Notes under the pieces: generated by a model
Seen by the model: the letters and a program-made list of their open reading frames with translations, nothing else
Database searches by the model: none
Told to the model about the DNA's origin: nothing
Shown: positions 25,785 through 34,867 of the stretch, in pieces
Numbering within the stretch: the stretch's first letter is position 1
Layout: the number at the start of each line of letters is the position of its first letter
Assembly: GCA_034429195.1 (NCBI GenBank)
Contig: DAOUGQ010000019.1
Coordinates: 1-64,000 of the forward strand
Source: UBA4782 sp034429195
Lineage (GTDB): Bacteria; Chloroflexota; Anaerolineae; Anaerolineales; Anaerolineaceae
Direction: 5' to 3'
Length of the DNA stretch: 64,000 bases
Made by a program: the position numbers and the translations under genes

Positions 25785-27590
25785 TTATTGAATATAAGGT
25801 ACCAAAATGATCATGTCACTTTTGGCAGTCATAGATTCAGCCAGATCATTTCTTTGGCGTATGGAAGTTATGGTAGATTCATAGATCCTGGCAATCCCGA
25901 TAAAACTTTGACCCTTTGTGATGGTGACTTCTCTATAAAGATAACCATCCATCAGGTTGGTAATGACGTCACGATACCCTTCAAATGATGCATAATCCAT
26001 GCTGGCTTCAGCGTTTGCTCTGGCATTTTGCAGTGAATTAATAAGGTATGGATCGGTTAATTGACTGGTTATATTGGCAGTATCCATTGCCATATTGAAG
26101 TATGAGATCGCATTGCGATAATCATACATTTTTCCTAAAACGATGCCCATATTCACTTCGGCTTCAAAAAGCTGCGATTTATTTCCGGGATTTTCCCAGG
26201 CAATGATCTCTGCCTGTTCAAAATCTTGTTGGGCGTCTGAAAAATATCCAGCGTTCAAGAATCGGTGTCCTCTTGCAGAATATGATTCAAAAAGCATTTG
26301 CTGAACCATCCCATTGGCATATGTTGTTTGAAAACGACTCAGTTTGTGAAGGTTCGTGATAGCTGCATCCCATTCCATCCGATTAAATTTTTGCATGGCA
26401 AGAAGATAGTTTTGTGCTTTTTCCAATTCTGAATTAATCGCGGCATCACCTGGAGCAAGATTAACTGCTTTTCGCAAATAGTTAACTGCTTTTGTGATCG
26501 AATCTTCAGTTGCATAAGGTGATTCAATGATCGATTTTGCAATTTGCCGATACTTTAAGTTGAGCAATCCCACCAGGAACTGTTGCAAGTCCCTCCTTTC
26601 CTGGGCAAATGCTTTATCCTGTGCAACCAGAGCCACCGCTCGGTAGTAGTAGGTTTCTGCGGCATCGATTTCTTCGATGGTAGAGTTCTCGCTGGAAAGG
26701 ATCGCTTTGATCTTTTCATAGTAGCTCATAAAGAGCTGTTCTTCCAAATCAGGAGCAACAATTGCCGGGTCAAGTGAAAGTGCTTCTTCATAAGAAGTAA
26801 TCACATCATCCCACCGACCCTCTGCATAGGCGGAATCTGCCACAACTAACAACTCTTTAATCCTGTTCTGTTTTACGATCTGATCGATCTGATACTGGAT
26901 ATCCTTGTACGTGGCATTTTGCCCTTCTATTTGCTTCAACAACACGAGAGCTGCATTGTAATCGTTATTCTCAATATACTGCATTGCCATTTCATACAAG
27001 TTATCCAATTCTTGTAACTGGTTTACCTGGTTGTTCAATTCGACCAAAGCAGGATAGTTTGGATCTATTTCCTGGATTTTTTGAATGGTTTCCAAAGCCA
27101 TATCCGTATTCCCAACCCTGATGAAGTTTTGCGCCTGATCTTCAAGTTCAAGAAGTTTCTGTTCCATTTCACCCGCTGAAAGCAAGGTTGTGGAAGAAGA
27201 AGGCGACTTAAAATTGGTCGAGATCATAACAATTGCTAAAAAGGCTAGCAAGACACCACCGATTATCACCAGTAGAGATATTGTCAGGCTTTTCCTTGTC
27301 GCCTTTTTCTTTTCTTGTGTGTTAAAACTTTCTTTATCTTTGAAAATTTGTTTTACTTCAATGTCTTCGCGAAATTCTATTAAAGTTGGATCGTCAGGAT
27401 ACTTCTGCAAAAGTTCATCTAACAGGTGATTACAAGTTTCCCAATCTGCTTTTTGGAAATTTATGAGTAAAGACTCATAGGCGGGATCCATTGCCATTTG
27501 TTGATTGGCGGAGAATTTCCCAGGTACCTCGGGATAGGACGTATCTTTATCAACATTCGATTGTGAAATCTGTTCGTTGTCCGTCATCAT
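25785..27590 (-). CDS. Membrane TPR protein with C-terminal LysM-like domain
   Basis: About 601 aa. The cytoplasmic N-terminal 100 residues carry a TPR-like stretch, a single membrane helix lies at about 102-126 (LTISLLVIIGGVLLAFLAIV), and the external part is built of TPR-type helical repeats (about 140-535). The last 50 residues (ITKGQSFIGIARIYEST to ILVPYI) resemble a LysM peptidoglycan-binding module. In a locus with no secretin and no TadD lipoprotein, it may anchor the pilus machine to the cell wall (inference). The frame opens at TTG 27599, but the ATG pair at 27590/27587 is preferred. Confidence 0.75.
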   Translation of the reverse strand: MMTDNEQISQSNVDKDTSYPEVPGKFSANQQMAMDPAYESLLINFQKADWETCNHLLDELLQKYPDDPTLIEFREDIEVKQIFKDKESFNTQEKKKATRKSLTISLLVIIGGVLLAFLAIVMISTNFKSPSSSTTLLSAGEMEQKLLELEDQAQNFIRVGNTDMALETIQKIQEIDPNYPALVELNNQVNQLQELDNLYEMAMQYIENNDYNAALVLLKQIEGQNATYKDIQYQIDQIVKQNRIKELLVVADSAYAEGRWDDVITSYEEALSLDPAIVAPDLEEQLFMSYYEKIKAILSSENSTIEEIDAAETYYYRAVALVAQDKAFAQERRDLQQFLVGLLNLKYRQIAKSIIESPYATEDSITKAVNYLRKAVNLAPGDAAINSELEKAQNYLLAMQKFNRMEWDAAITNLHKLSRFQTTYANGMVQQMLFESYSARGHRFLNAGYFSDAQQDFEQAEIIAWENPGNKSQLFEAEVNMGIVLGKMYDYRNAISYFNMAMDTANITSQLTDPYLINSLQNARANAEASMDYASFEGYRDVITNLMDGYLYREVTITKGQSFIGIARIYESTITSIRQRNDLAESMTAKSDMIILVPYIQ

Positions 27591-27632
27591 TTCGTCCAAT
27601 TCTGAATAATTCGACCTTCGCTCAAGATTTTG

Positions 27633-28652
27633 TTAAGACAGTAAGGTTAGAATTCTGGGGATAAGGGGGCCCAGAATAACGATCAATAATGCTGGCAAGA
27701 TTAACAATGCCAAAGGGATGATCATCTTGGCAGGCAGTTTATAAGCAATCTCTTTCGCCTTGAAATGACGGATAATTCTAAATTGCTCTGCCTGGCTATG
27801 TAAAACATCTGCAATCCGCATACCCAACGTTTCCGATTGAATGATAATGGTCACAAAGCTGGAGAGTTCCGAGACATCCAGGCGCTGGCTCATGTTGCGT
27901 AACGCATCAGCACGCGAAACACCCACTTCCATTTCAGAGGAAACACGCCGGAATTCTGCTCCAATCGCGTTTTGCATTTGCTCGCCCACTCTTTGCATTG
28001 CCTGATCAAAGCCCAATCCAGCATCTGCGCAAACAGACAACAGATCAAGCGCGTCTGGAAATTCGCGTTCAATTTTTTGCTTTGCCTTGTTTACCTCTGC
28101 ATTCAACCAGACAGAAGGTAGAAGAAAGAAAAGAATGATTAACAGTACACCTGCTAAAAGCATCAAATTTGCATATTGAGGGTTAGTTTGACCCATCGAT
28201 CCTATACCAGCTTGACTCCGAGAATACAAATTCCCTAATTGGCTAAAACTTCGTAAGTTGATGATAAACGCTAAAACAATACCCAAGATCAGAAATATCA
28301 GACGCACCGCAAAGAATTCTCGCGCTCGCAAATTCCCAGGGTTGCGAATTATGGATAACTTTCGATCCGTTTCGGCAATGGTTTGTTTTGGCGCAAATTT
28401 CCCTAAATAGGTGAACAGCTTCTTAAATCCTGCAACTACAGTGCGGTCAAGGAATAGCTCAGAAAAATGTTGTTGTTGAAGAGGAGCAGATTGTTTGATA
28501 GTTGTTTTTGTATGGCTCTGATACGAAACAAACTCGTGTAATCTTTCAGAAGTATCCGGTTTTTTTCCAGTACGGTAGGCGATGAATATCAACAATACCC
28601 CCGCAAGAAGGAGACCGATGACTAACGAGACTATGATAAAAGTTGAGTTCAT
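27633..28652 (-). CDS. tadC: Tad pilus inner-membrane platform protein TadC
   Basis: A 339 aa type II secretion F-domain protein. Membrane segments occur at the N-terminus, near 120-145, near 175-200 and at the C-terminus; the F-domain lies between (FPDALDLLSVCADAGLGFDQAM, then LSSFVTIIIQSETLG). It forms the membrane platform with TadB. The frame is open to 28700 inside tadB, but ATG 28652, 14 bases after the tadB stop, fits better. Confidence 0.92.
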   Translation of the reverse strand: MNSTFIIVSLVIGLLLAGVLLIFIAYRTGKKPDTSERLHEFVSYQSHTKTTIKQSAPLQQQHFSELFLDRTVVAGFKKLFTYLGKFAPKQTIAETDRKLSIIRNPGNLRAREFFAVRLIFLILGIVLAFIINLRSFSQLGNLYSRSQAGIGSMGQTNPQYANLMLLAGVLLIILFFLLPSVWLNAEVNKAKQKIEREFPDALDLLSVCADAGLGFDQAMQRVGEQMQNAIGAEFRRVSSEMEVGVSRADALRNMSQRLDVSELSSFVTIIIQSETLGMRIADVLHSQAEQFRIIRHFKAKEIAYKLPAKMIIPLALLILPALLIVILGPLIPRILTLLS

Positions 28653-28666
28653 TTTCGTCCAATTCC

Positions 28667-29644
28667 CTAAACAACAATGTGCGCTAATCTTCTTAACCAA
28701 ATATTGCCCAAAAGAATACCAATGAGAGCAACAAGGAATAGGATCCTGGTTATTGGATTATCTAATGAGCCGGAAAAGTAGCCCGGACTGAGAAAGAAAA
28801 TGACAACAGCGGTAATGAACGGGAGGAATGTAAGCAAATAACTGGCATAGCGTGCATATGACGTTAATGCTCTTACCTCACCCAGCAATGCGATCCGGTT
28901 TCGAATGGTCTCAGTTACTGCGGTTAACATTAGAGAAAGATTACCACCCACCTGGCTGTTGATGATTATGGCAGTCACCACCATTTGCAAATCATCGCTT
29001 TCCATACGAGTGGAAAGGCTTTCAAGAGATTGGCTGAGGGGTATACCAAATTGAACTTCGCGCTGCACCCTTGCAAATTCTTCTCCGGCTGGAGCAGGCA
29101 TTTCACGCACGACCACTTCCAGTGATTGAAGCAAACTAAAACCTGCCTGGACAGCACCCCGAACGAGGACTAGAACATCGACCAGTTGATCCTGAAACTT
29201 CTTTTGCCGTTTATAAATGCTTTGCTGCAGAAACAATCCTGGAAGCAGGTAAAGCGTAACACCAACGAAAAGCCCCAAAATGAAATGCTTTGAAACAACC
29301 CATCCCAGGATTAAACCTAGAGTACCACTGATAATCTGGATCAAAACATACTCGGTTACTGTAATTTGCCAATTGGAACTGAGTAATTTTTGTTGAAGTT
29401 TTTTGCTCGCTAATACAGAAAGAATATTATTCAAATTGTTGCGGAATCCACTTACCCTGGCTGCATGACGCGTCACTGGTTGGATCACATGGGTTTCATC
29501 AGGGGGTAATTCAACAAATCTACCCAAACGTTCTTTCACGTTATTGGTTACTAAAACAGAATACAAATAAACTCCCAGTAATATGCAAAATCCCACAACT
29601 GAAAAAAGAGCGACCAAAAGGAAAATGGCAATTTGACTACTCAA
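28667..29644 (-). CDS. tadB: Tad pilus inner-membrane platform protein TadB
   Basis: A 325 aa type II secretion F-domain protein paralogous to TadC: DVLVLVRGAVQAGFSLLQSLE and AIIINSQVGGNLSLML are the F-domain signatures, with membrane helices at the N-terminus, at about 100-135 and at the end. The start is TTG with AAGGTG just upstream; no in-frame ATG is near. It is followed directly by tadC. Confidence 0.92.
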   Translation of the reverse strand: MSSQIAIFLLVALFSVVGFCILLGVYLYSVLVTNNVKERLGRFVELPPDETHVIQPVTRHAARVSGFRNNLNNILSVLASKKLQQKLLSSNWQITVTEYVLIQIISGTLGLILGWVVSKHFILGLFVGVTLYLLPGLFLQQSIYKRQKKFQDQLVDVLVLVRGAVQAGFSLLQSLEVVVREMPAPAGEEFARVQREVQFGIPLSQSLESLSTRMESDDLQMVVTAIIINSQVGGNLSLMLTAVTETIRNRIALLGEVRALTSYARYASYLLTFLPFITAVVIFFLSPGYFSGSLDNPITRILFLVALIGILLGNIWLRRLAHIVV

Positions 29645-29665
29645 TGTGCACCTTAAAGGATTTCT

Positions 29666-30910
29666 TTAACCTAATCGAGAGGTTCGCAGTAGCATATCTG
29701 AAGATACTTCGGTATGAATTCTGGTGCCCGTTGCCGTAGCGAGGTCTAACAGGTTATTGGCAATTTTGCGATAAGCTTTGGCAATAGGATGATTAGCACG
29801 CTTTATGATCATTGGTACCCCTTCATTTAGTGATGCCAGTGCCAGATTATCATCAGAAGGAATTACGCCAAAAATCTTCGTCCGAAGTACTTTTTCTACT
29901 TCGTTCAAGGCAACATCGTTTTTCCCTGTCACTTTGTTCATGAGAAGGAGAATTTTTTCTCTGGGATAGGATAGTGTGCGGCAAATATCCAAGAACAAAC
30001 GGGCATTCCTTAATGATGCCAGATCAGCATTAAGCACCATGATCACTTTCTGACAGGAATCCATCAATGTGACAACTTCATCATTCAGGTAATTTCCGCC
30101 ATCGATCACCATGTTGGGGAAGATATGTTGTAGACCCTGAATGACATTGAACAAATCATCAGGGCGGATAGCCTGAGCAACTGTCGCTGAGAATGGACTG
30201 GGAAGAACCTGAATGCCTGAAGTATGCCTTATAACCACCTGCCTGGCGAGAGTTTCGTCTAAGGAAGCGGCATGAGGAATCAGATCGATGATCGAATTGG
30301 CGGTCTTAATATTGAGCATTAACCCAATATCACCGAAGAGGTGCTTACCATCCACCAAAAGGATCTCTTCACCACATTCCTGGTACAGTGCAATAGCCAG
30401 GTTGGTTGCTACGGTCGAACAACCAGCTCCTCCTTTCGGACTGAAAACCAAAAAACTTCTATCGGGTCTAAATGGGTCTTTTCCCTGCCCCAATTGAGCT
30501 GGACTCATAAGGCGAGAGTGAAGCTCTCTTACCCGTTTCATCGTGCTCAATAGATTTACATGCGAAAAAGGATAAGGAATGAAAGCTCTCGCTCCTGCCA
30601 GTATTACCCGATTTGCATTGGCAATATCCTCTTCAGGAATGATAACGATCACGGAGATATCAGGGTTGAGGATGGTAATATCATCGATGGTATCAAAAAC
30701 TTCATCAGGCGTACTGTATTTATAATCGTACAAAACAATATCAGGCATTAACGCTTTCACGGCTTGAACAACACCATCTTCCAGGTAAGAAGCATCCTCT
30801 AAATGGAATTCTTTATCAGATTCAAAGACGGTATCAACTTCTTTTGAAAGGAGGTCGCTTTTTGTAATTACCAGAACTTTTACTGCTTCGAGAGAGGGAT
30901 TGGGTACCAT
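29666..30910 (-). CDS. cpaE: Pilus localisation ATPase-like protein CpaE/TadZ
   Basis: A 414 aa protein with an N-terminal receiver-like domain (about 10-130) and a ParA/MinD-type domain (about 145-385). The deviant Walker A reads KGGAGCST: the first signature lysine is present but the catalytic GKS/T lysine is a cysteine. Such atypical loops are usual in CpaE/TadZ, which localise the pilus machine at a pole or septum. Other conserved parts: LLVDGKHLFGDIG and VIDGGNYLND. It lies between cpaB and tadB. Confidence 0.9.
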   Translation of the reverse strand: MVPNPSLEAVKVLVITKSDLLSKEVDTVFESDKEFHLEDASYLEDGVVQAVKALMPDIVLYDYKYSTPDEVFDTIDDITILNPDISVIVIIPEEDIANANRVILAGARAFIPYPFSHVNLLSTMKRVRELHSRLMSPAQLGQGKDPFRPDRSFLVFSPKGGAGCSTVATNLAIALYQECGEEILLVDGKHLFGDIGLMLNIKTANSIIDLIPHAASLDETLARQVVIRHTSGIQVLPSPFSATVAQAIRPDDLFNVIQGLQHIFPNMVIDGGNYLNDEVVTLMDSCQKVIMVLNADLASLRNARLFLDICRTLSYPREKILLLMNKVTGKNDVALNEVEKVLRTKIFGVIPSDDNLALASLNEGVPMIIKRANHPIAKAYRKIANNLLDLATATGTRIHTEVSSDMLLRTSRLG

Positions 30911-30933
30911 AATCTGATTATGCTCCTTCCTTT

Positions 30934-31806
30934 TTAGGGAACAATGCCAAGACCATATAGTTCTACAATATATTCCTTAGTGACAGGAATGAGTTCAAAA
31001 TTCCCACGAGATGTAGGAGCACGCAAGACCATATCGAATGTAGCACCTGTATCAACCAGATGCTTTAGCAGCAATGCATCCTGGGGAGGTAGAGCCAACA
31101 AATAAGCCAACACTTTTGTTTGCCCGCGTGAAGGTGGTGCATTCGGGTCGGTTTGCTGCGTAGCTTCACCTTCTACCTCAACAATATCGGCAACCAGTGC
31201 AGTCACATTTACCGCCTGATATGCATCCATGGTAATGATGCGCTCGACTTTTTCCTCTTCTGTCTCATCCTGAGCTGGAGATGTGCTCGTTTCTCCTTCA
31301 ACCGAACCAATTTTACTGACATCGATACTAATCGTTGCCAGAATATCTACAATATCACCGCGCTCGATGACGCTGTTGACACTCATCAGATCATCTGCAG
31401 GAAAAGCGAACAGGACATGGTTGTCGCTTAAAATATAGGCAATATCATGGTTAATATTCGTTGGATCAGCGAGATTATGCTTCAAGATCATTTCACCCTG
31501 AACAAGATCGGTTTTGATAAATTTGTTGACGACATCTTCAACATTGGTCATTGCATCGCGGGGTACAAATTCAGCTGGCATGGTAACTGTGGTAATGTCG
31601 GTTTCTCCCACAAGATCACCCAGGAACATGTCGTGGGTGGTAACCACAACAGTAATCTTTGTTTTAGCTTCTTCATCTTCTTTAGCTGCTTCCAAAGCTG
31701 CCTGAGAAGAAATTTGCTTGTTCAAGGCAATTGCAACAATAATCGCTATTGTCAATAAGACAACACCAATAAGTGCAAACAAGATGGTTTTAATTTTTTT
31801 GTTCAA
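30934..31806 (-). CDS. cpaB: Flp pilus assembly protein CpaB/RcpC
   Basis: A 290 aa exported protein with an N-terminal membrane helix (about 7-29) and a SAF-like domain (about 50-150; VVVTTHDMFLGDLV, LVQGEMILKHNL). In other bacteria it works with the secretin RcpA in the periplasm; no secretin gene is here, so it probably acts on the outer face of the cytoplasmic membrane. An acidic, Glu/Thr-rich insert lies at about 170-195. Confidence 0.88.
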   Translation of the reverse strand: MNKKIKTILFALIGVVLLTIAIIVAIALNKQISSQAALEAAKEDEEAKTKITVVVTTHDMFLGDLVGETDITTVTMPAEFVPRDAMTNVEDVVNKFIKTDLVQGEMILKHNLADPTNINHDIAYILSDNHVLFAFPADDLMSVNSVIERGDIVDILATISIDVSKIGSVEGETSTSPAQDETEEEKVERIITMDAYQAVNVTALVADIVEVEGEATQQTDPNAPPSRGQTKVLAYLLALPPQDALLLKHLVDTGATFDMVLRAPTSRGNFELIPVTKEYIVELYGLGIVP

Positions 31807-31897
31807 TGCAATATCTCCCTTAATAATCGAGATGATCGAAGCAACTTCGGGTAATCTAAGGATCAGTTATAAAATTCCAGATGTACATAAACCAAGA

Positions 31898-33163
31898 TCA
31901 TTTTGTGAGAGAAATAACGTTAACTCCTAAATCTATACCACCCGTTCCATAGGCAAGATCAACAGGGTAATTATCTACAAAGTACCCTTCGATCGTTTTC
32001 ACATTATCTTTCATGTTTCCTGCGCTGACTGCCCAATTATGCCCCGGGCATTTGTCATTTCCACCTTTACGAACACAGGTTACATAAAATGGTGCAAAAC
32101 CAACAATGTGATAATATGTATTTCCATTTCCACTGATCACAGTATCTGTTTCACCTGGTTCGAGCGGAAGCCCGGTGATACCTGTGTGAGCCAAGGTCTG
32201 GCATTGCGTACTATACACGCCAACATCTTTTGGGCAAACAGCATTGACTACAGGAACCATAACTACTTTATTAGCAGAAATGATCACCTCCTCAATCGTA
32301 TCCAGCACTGCCGCATTAACACCCGTCTGACCAGGAGCCCAGGTATGGATATTTAGTTCTTGCGCATAGAATTCTTGAATAGATTTTTTCAGATTTGCTT
32401 CATCCAGATCCAACCAGGAACGATCACCCGAACCCAGGAGGTCAATAGCCCCATCCCCATCGAGATCACAGGTAAGTTCATCACCGCCGCCCGGGATCTC
32501 TACGCAATGATCAATCCCCGCCTTGTCTGAATCCATGACAATATAAATTTTATTATCGACAATCCCACCATTTTTCCCAAAATTATAAGGGGTGTAATAA
32601 TTGACCCCATTGATTGTAACAACCGGTACAGGATTTCCATCAACATCTTTTCCATCAATGAGCGGTTTCATTTGCGTAGGCCAATCTAACCCTTTTTCCT
32701 GGCATTTTCCGCTGAGAGATTCTGTCACGGGTGCCCGGCATGACCAGGCAATAGGGATTAAGTGTTCAGCACTACCCGGGTGAAAACATCCAGCAGTCGC
32801 AGAAGCCTGTACTGTAGTTTGAGGACGACCAAACAATTGAGCAAAAAAGCTTGCTCGGGTGATGGTTACATCTACGGTCACGCTGGTATCAGCAGTATTT
32901 ATTGTTGCGACGGCAGTTGTTGAATAATTTTCGACCTGAGCATATTCAACAGCAACCGATTCTACATTTGCTGAGCCATAATAACAGTACTCATGAGCCC
33001 CAGCCAAAGCCCCAGCATCTGCCGCTGTTTGCGCTGCTCTGCGATTCATATATAACATCCCACCATCCAGCAGCAACGCTCCAACCACTAGCATAGCAAC
33101 CAGAGCAACCACGAAGATAACAATGATCTGACCCTTTTCGAATTTGCTCTTGTTTTTCATCAT
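31898..33163 (-). CDS. TadG-like pseudopilin/assembly protein
   Basis: About 421 aa. The N-terminus has the TadG/TadE signature, a short basic segment, KGQIIVIFVVALVAMLVVGA as membrane helix, then MNRRAAQTAADAGALAGAHE. The external domain is Cys-containing (for example CPKDVGVYSTQC and CVRKGGNDKCPG), so disulfides are likely. The frame opens at TTG 33178; ATG 33163 with GAGGA five bases upstream is preferred. It is predicted to be a minor pilin-like or assembly component of the Tad pilus. Confidence 0.85.
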   Translation of the reverse strand: MMKNKSKFEKGQIIVIFVVALVAMLVVGALLLDGGMLYMNRRAAQTAADAGALAGAHEYCYYGSANVESVAVEYAQVENYSTTAVATINTADTSVTVDVTITRASFFAQLFGRPQTTVQASATAGCFHPGSAEHLIPIAWSCRAPVTESLSGKCQEKGLDWPTQMKPLIDGKDVDGNPVPVVTINGVNYYTPYNFGKNGGIVDNKIYIVMDSDKAGIDHCVEIPGGGDELTCDLDGDGAIDLLGSGDRSWLDLDEANLKKSIQEFYAQELNIHTWAPGQTGVNAAVLDTIEEVIISANKVVMVPVVNAVCPKDVGVYSTQCQTLAHTGITGLPLEPGETDTVISGNGNTYYHIVGFAPFYVTCVRKGGNDKCPGHNWAVSAGNMKDNVKTIEGYFVDNYPVDLAYGTGGIDLGVNVISLTK

Positions 33164-33201
33164 TTTCTTCCTCGACAAAAAACGTTAAATATTGGGAAGC
33201 T

Positions 33202-33615
33202 TTATTGATACAAAGGTGCAACTTCCATGCTTGATTCGGCTTCCAAATTGATATTCTTCCCTGCACCTAGAATCAGGGACAGACCGGGAGTAACAGGAGA
33301 AAAAGTGTACTTTGCATGTACTGTTACTATATGCGAAGGAGCTGTGGGAGGGGTGACTGTAACGATGATTTTATCAGGATTGAGACCTTCTGCGGTATCT
33401 TTGACTGCCTTGATCACCAGATCCTGATCAGCACTGGTTTCTAGAGAGTGAACAACAGCATAACGCGTTCCCTCTCTGACCGCATTGGATAAAACAGTGT
33501 AACTAAAAACCGCCCGACCCAGGTCAACAAATACCGTTATTGTAAAAACTACTACCGGAATGATCAGCATGAATTCAACAAGTGATTGTCCGGTAATCCC
33601 TTTTCGTTTGTTCAT
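33202..33615 (-). CDS. TadE-like pseudopilin
   Basis: A 137 aa protein with the TadE N-terminus: GQSLVEFMLIIPVVVFTITVF, then DLGRAVFSYTVLSNAVREGTRY. After the membrane helix comes a small extracellular beta-rich domain. Its ATG overlaps the stop of the preceding TadE-like gene by four bases. A minor pilin role is expected. Confidence 0.88.
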   Translation of the reverse strand: MNKRKGITGQSLVEFMLIIPVVVFTITVFVDLGRAVFSYTVLSNAVREGTRYAVVHSLETSADQDLVIKAVKDTAEGLNPDKIIVTVTPPTAPSHIVTVHAKYTFSPVTPGLSLILGAGKNINLEAESSMEVAPLYQ

Positions 33616-34025
33616 TTTAACATCTTCATTCTTGCCGTATGGTTAATATTTAATGGCCCAAACATGAAGTCAAATATCTTTAAATGGATTTGACTATTTA
33701 CAGTTACTTCAACAGGCTCGCCATTTGTACAACAATTATTAATGGTGACATCCGTTGGTTGTACAATCATTCCTGCAGCATAGGCTTCTTTAATAACAAC
33801 ATCTCTTGTTCCGAGGTAACAAAAGGTGGTATTGAGTGGATCACAATTGGTCTTATCAGTAGGATTGTAGGAAAGGTAATATGCGCCTTCTCTGGCAGAG
33901 TTAATCAGAGCTATTTTCATGTAAAAAGCGCGCCCAAAATCCAGCGCGCCCATGATTAGAAGAAGCATAATAGGAAGAATGAGAGCGAATTCGACGATCG
34001 ATTGACCTGAACCTCGTATCTTCAT
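33612..34025 (-). CDS. TadE-like pseudopilin, first gene of the Tad operon
   Basis: A 137 aa paralogue of the next gene: GQSIVEFALILPIMLLLIMG membrane helix, then DFGRAFYMKIALINSAREGAYY. Four cysteines in the external part (for example NNCCTNGE) suggest disulfides. It is the first gene of the operon; a TATAAT hexamer lies at 34054-34059 on the minus strand, with no clear -35 box. No separate Flp major pilin or TadV prepilin peptidase gene is present. Confidence 0.87.
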   Translation of the reverse strand: MKIRGSGQSIVEFALILPIMLLLIMGALDFGRAFYMKIALINSAREGAYYLSYNPTDKTNCDPLNTTFCYLGTRDVVIKEAYAAGMIVQPTDVTINNCCTNGEPVEVTVNSQIHLKIFDFMFGPLNINHTARMKMLK

Positions 34026-34177
34026 ACTTAACCGCCACCTCGGTTATTTACGAATTATATCATTTAGCAATTAATATTTTATTAACAATATTGAAAATCA
34101 ATTATAAATCTATTGCCAGTAATAAATTCGTGTATACTGATTGTTAAAACAGGCATTTTGGAATTCAAGAGGGCACT

Positions 34178-34789
34178 ATGTTCCGATCATATTCAGAAAC
34201 TAGCACAAAAGAAACTATTGACTTGATCATTCGCCTGGCATATATCGCCGAGCTGAAGGAATGGGACAATCGAACCCACCTTGAACGCATCCGTCGTTAC
34301 ACGTATGCTATTGTCTCAGAAATGGGGATGACACAACAGGATATAGATGTGATTACTAATGCCAGCATGCTTCATGATATTGGAAAAAGTCAATTACCAG
34401 ACACTTTGCTTGGAAAAACTGGTAATTTCAATAAAGAAGAATGGGCAGTAGTTGAAGCACACACCTCTTATGGTGCAACCATTCTGGGTGGTTCTACCTC
34501 ACCAATCCTCCAGACTGCAGAGATCATTGCACTAACACATCACGAGCGATGGAATGGTACAGGTTATCCCAGGAAACTGAAGCGAGAAGAAATTCCCATG
34601 ACGGGCCGGATTGTGGCAGTTGCGGATGTATTCGATGCCCTGATTACCCCCAGGCCTTATAAACAACCGGTCGATCCTGCGAATGGACTTAAGGTGATAC
34701 AGGAAGCAAGCGGAACTTTGTTCGATCCTCTGATCGTACAAATATTCAGCGATAAATTTAATGACATTATGCGGGGAATTTCAGGGTAA
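34178..34789 (+). CDS. HD-GYP cyclic di-GMP phosphodiesterase
   Basis: A 203 aa protein made of one HD-GYP domain, which hydrolyses cyclic di-GMP. Metal-ligand and signature residues are visible: H35, H66-D67-K70 (MLHDIGKS), H95, H121-H122 and the GYP loop (HHERWNGTGYP, 121-131), then DVFDAL. No sensor or receiver domain is attached, so control must be by expression or by partners. It is divergent from the Tad operon, with GAGGG before the ATG, and is a likely local modulator of pilus activity. Confidence 0.92.
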   Translation: MFRSYSETSTKETIDLIIRLAYIAELKEWDNRTHLERIRRYTYAIVSEMGMTQQDIDVITNASMLHDIGKSQLPDTLLGKTGNFNKEEWAVVEAHTSYGATILGGSTSPILQTAEIIALTHHERWNGTGYPRKLKREEIPMTGRIVAVADVFDALITPRPYKQPVDPANGLKVIQEASGTLFDPLIVQIFSDKFNDIMRGISG

Positions 34790-34811
34790 GTAATCTCAGC
34801 ACACAGAAATA

Positions 34812-34853
34812 AGAAGAGCTTCGATTTCTCAAATAAAATCGAAGCTCTTCTTT
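34812..34853. terminator. Bidirectional intrinsic terminator
   Basis: A perfect 16-base-pair stem, AGAAGAGCTTCGATTT with its complement at 34836-34851, around an 8-base loop, between two convergent genes. Flanking A and T runs let it stop both transcripts. Confidence 0.9.
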
Positions 34854-34867
34854 ACGGTCAAATCTCG

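Noticed and set aside
34054..34059. TATAAT before the Tad operon as a full promoter
   Set aside because: No clear -35 hexamer at the right distance; noted only in the gene entry.
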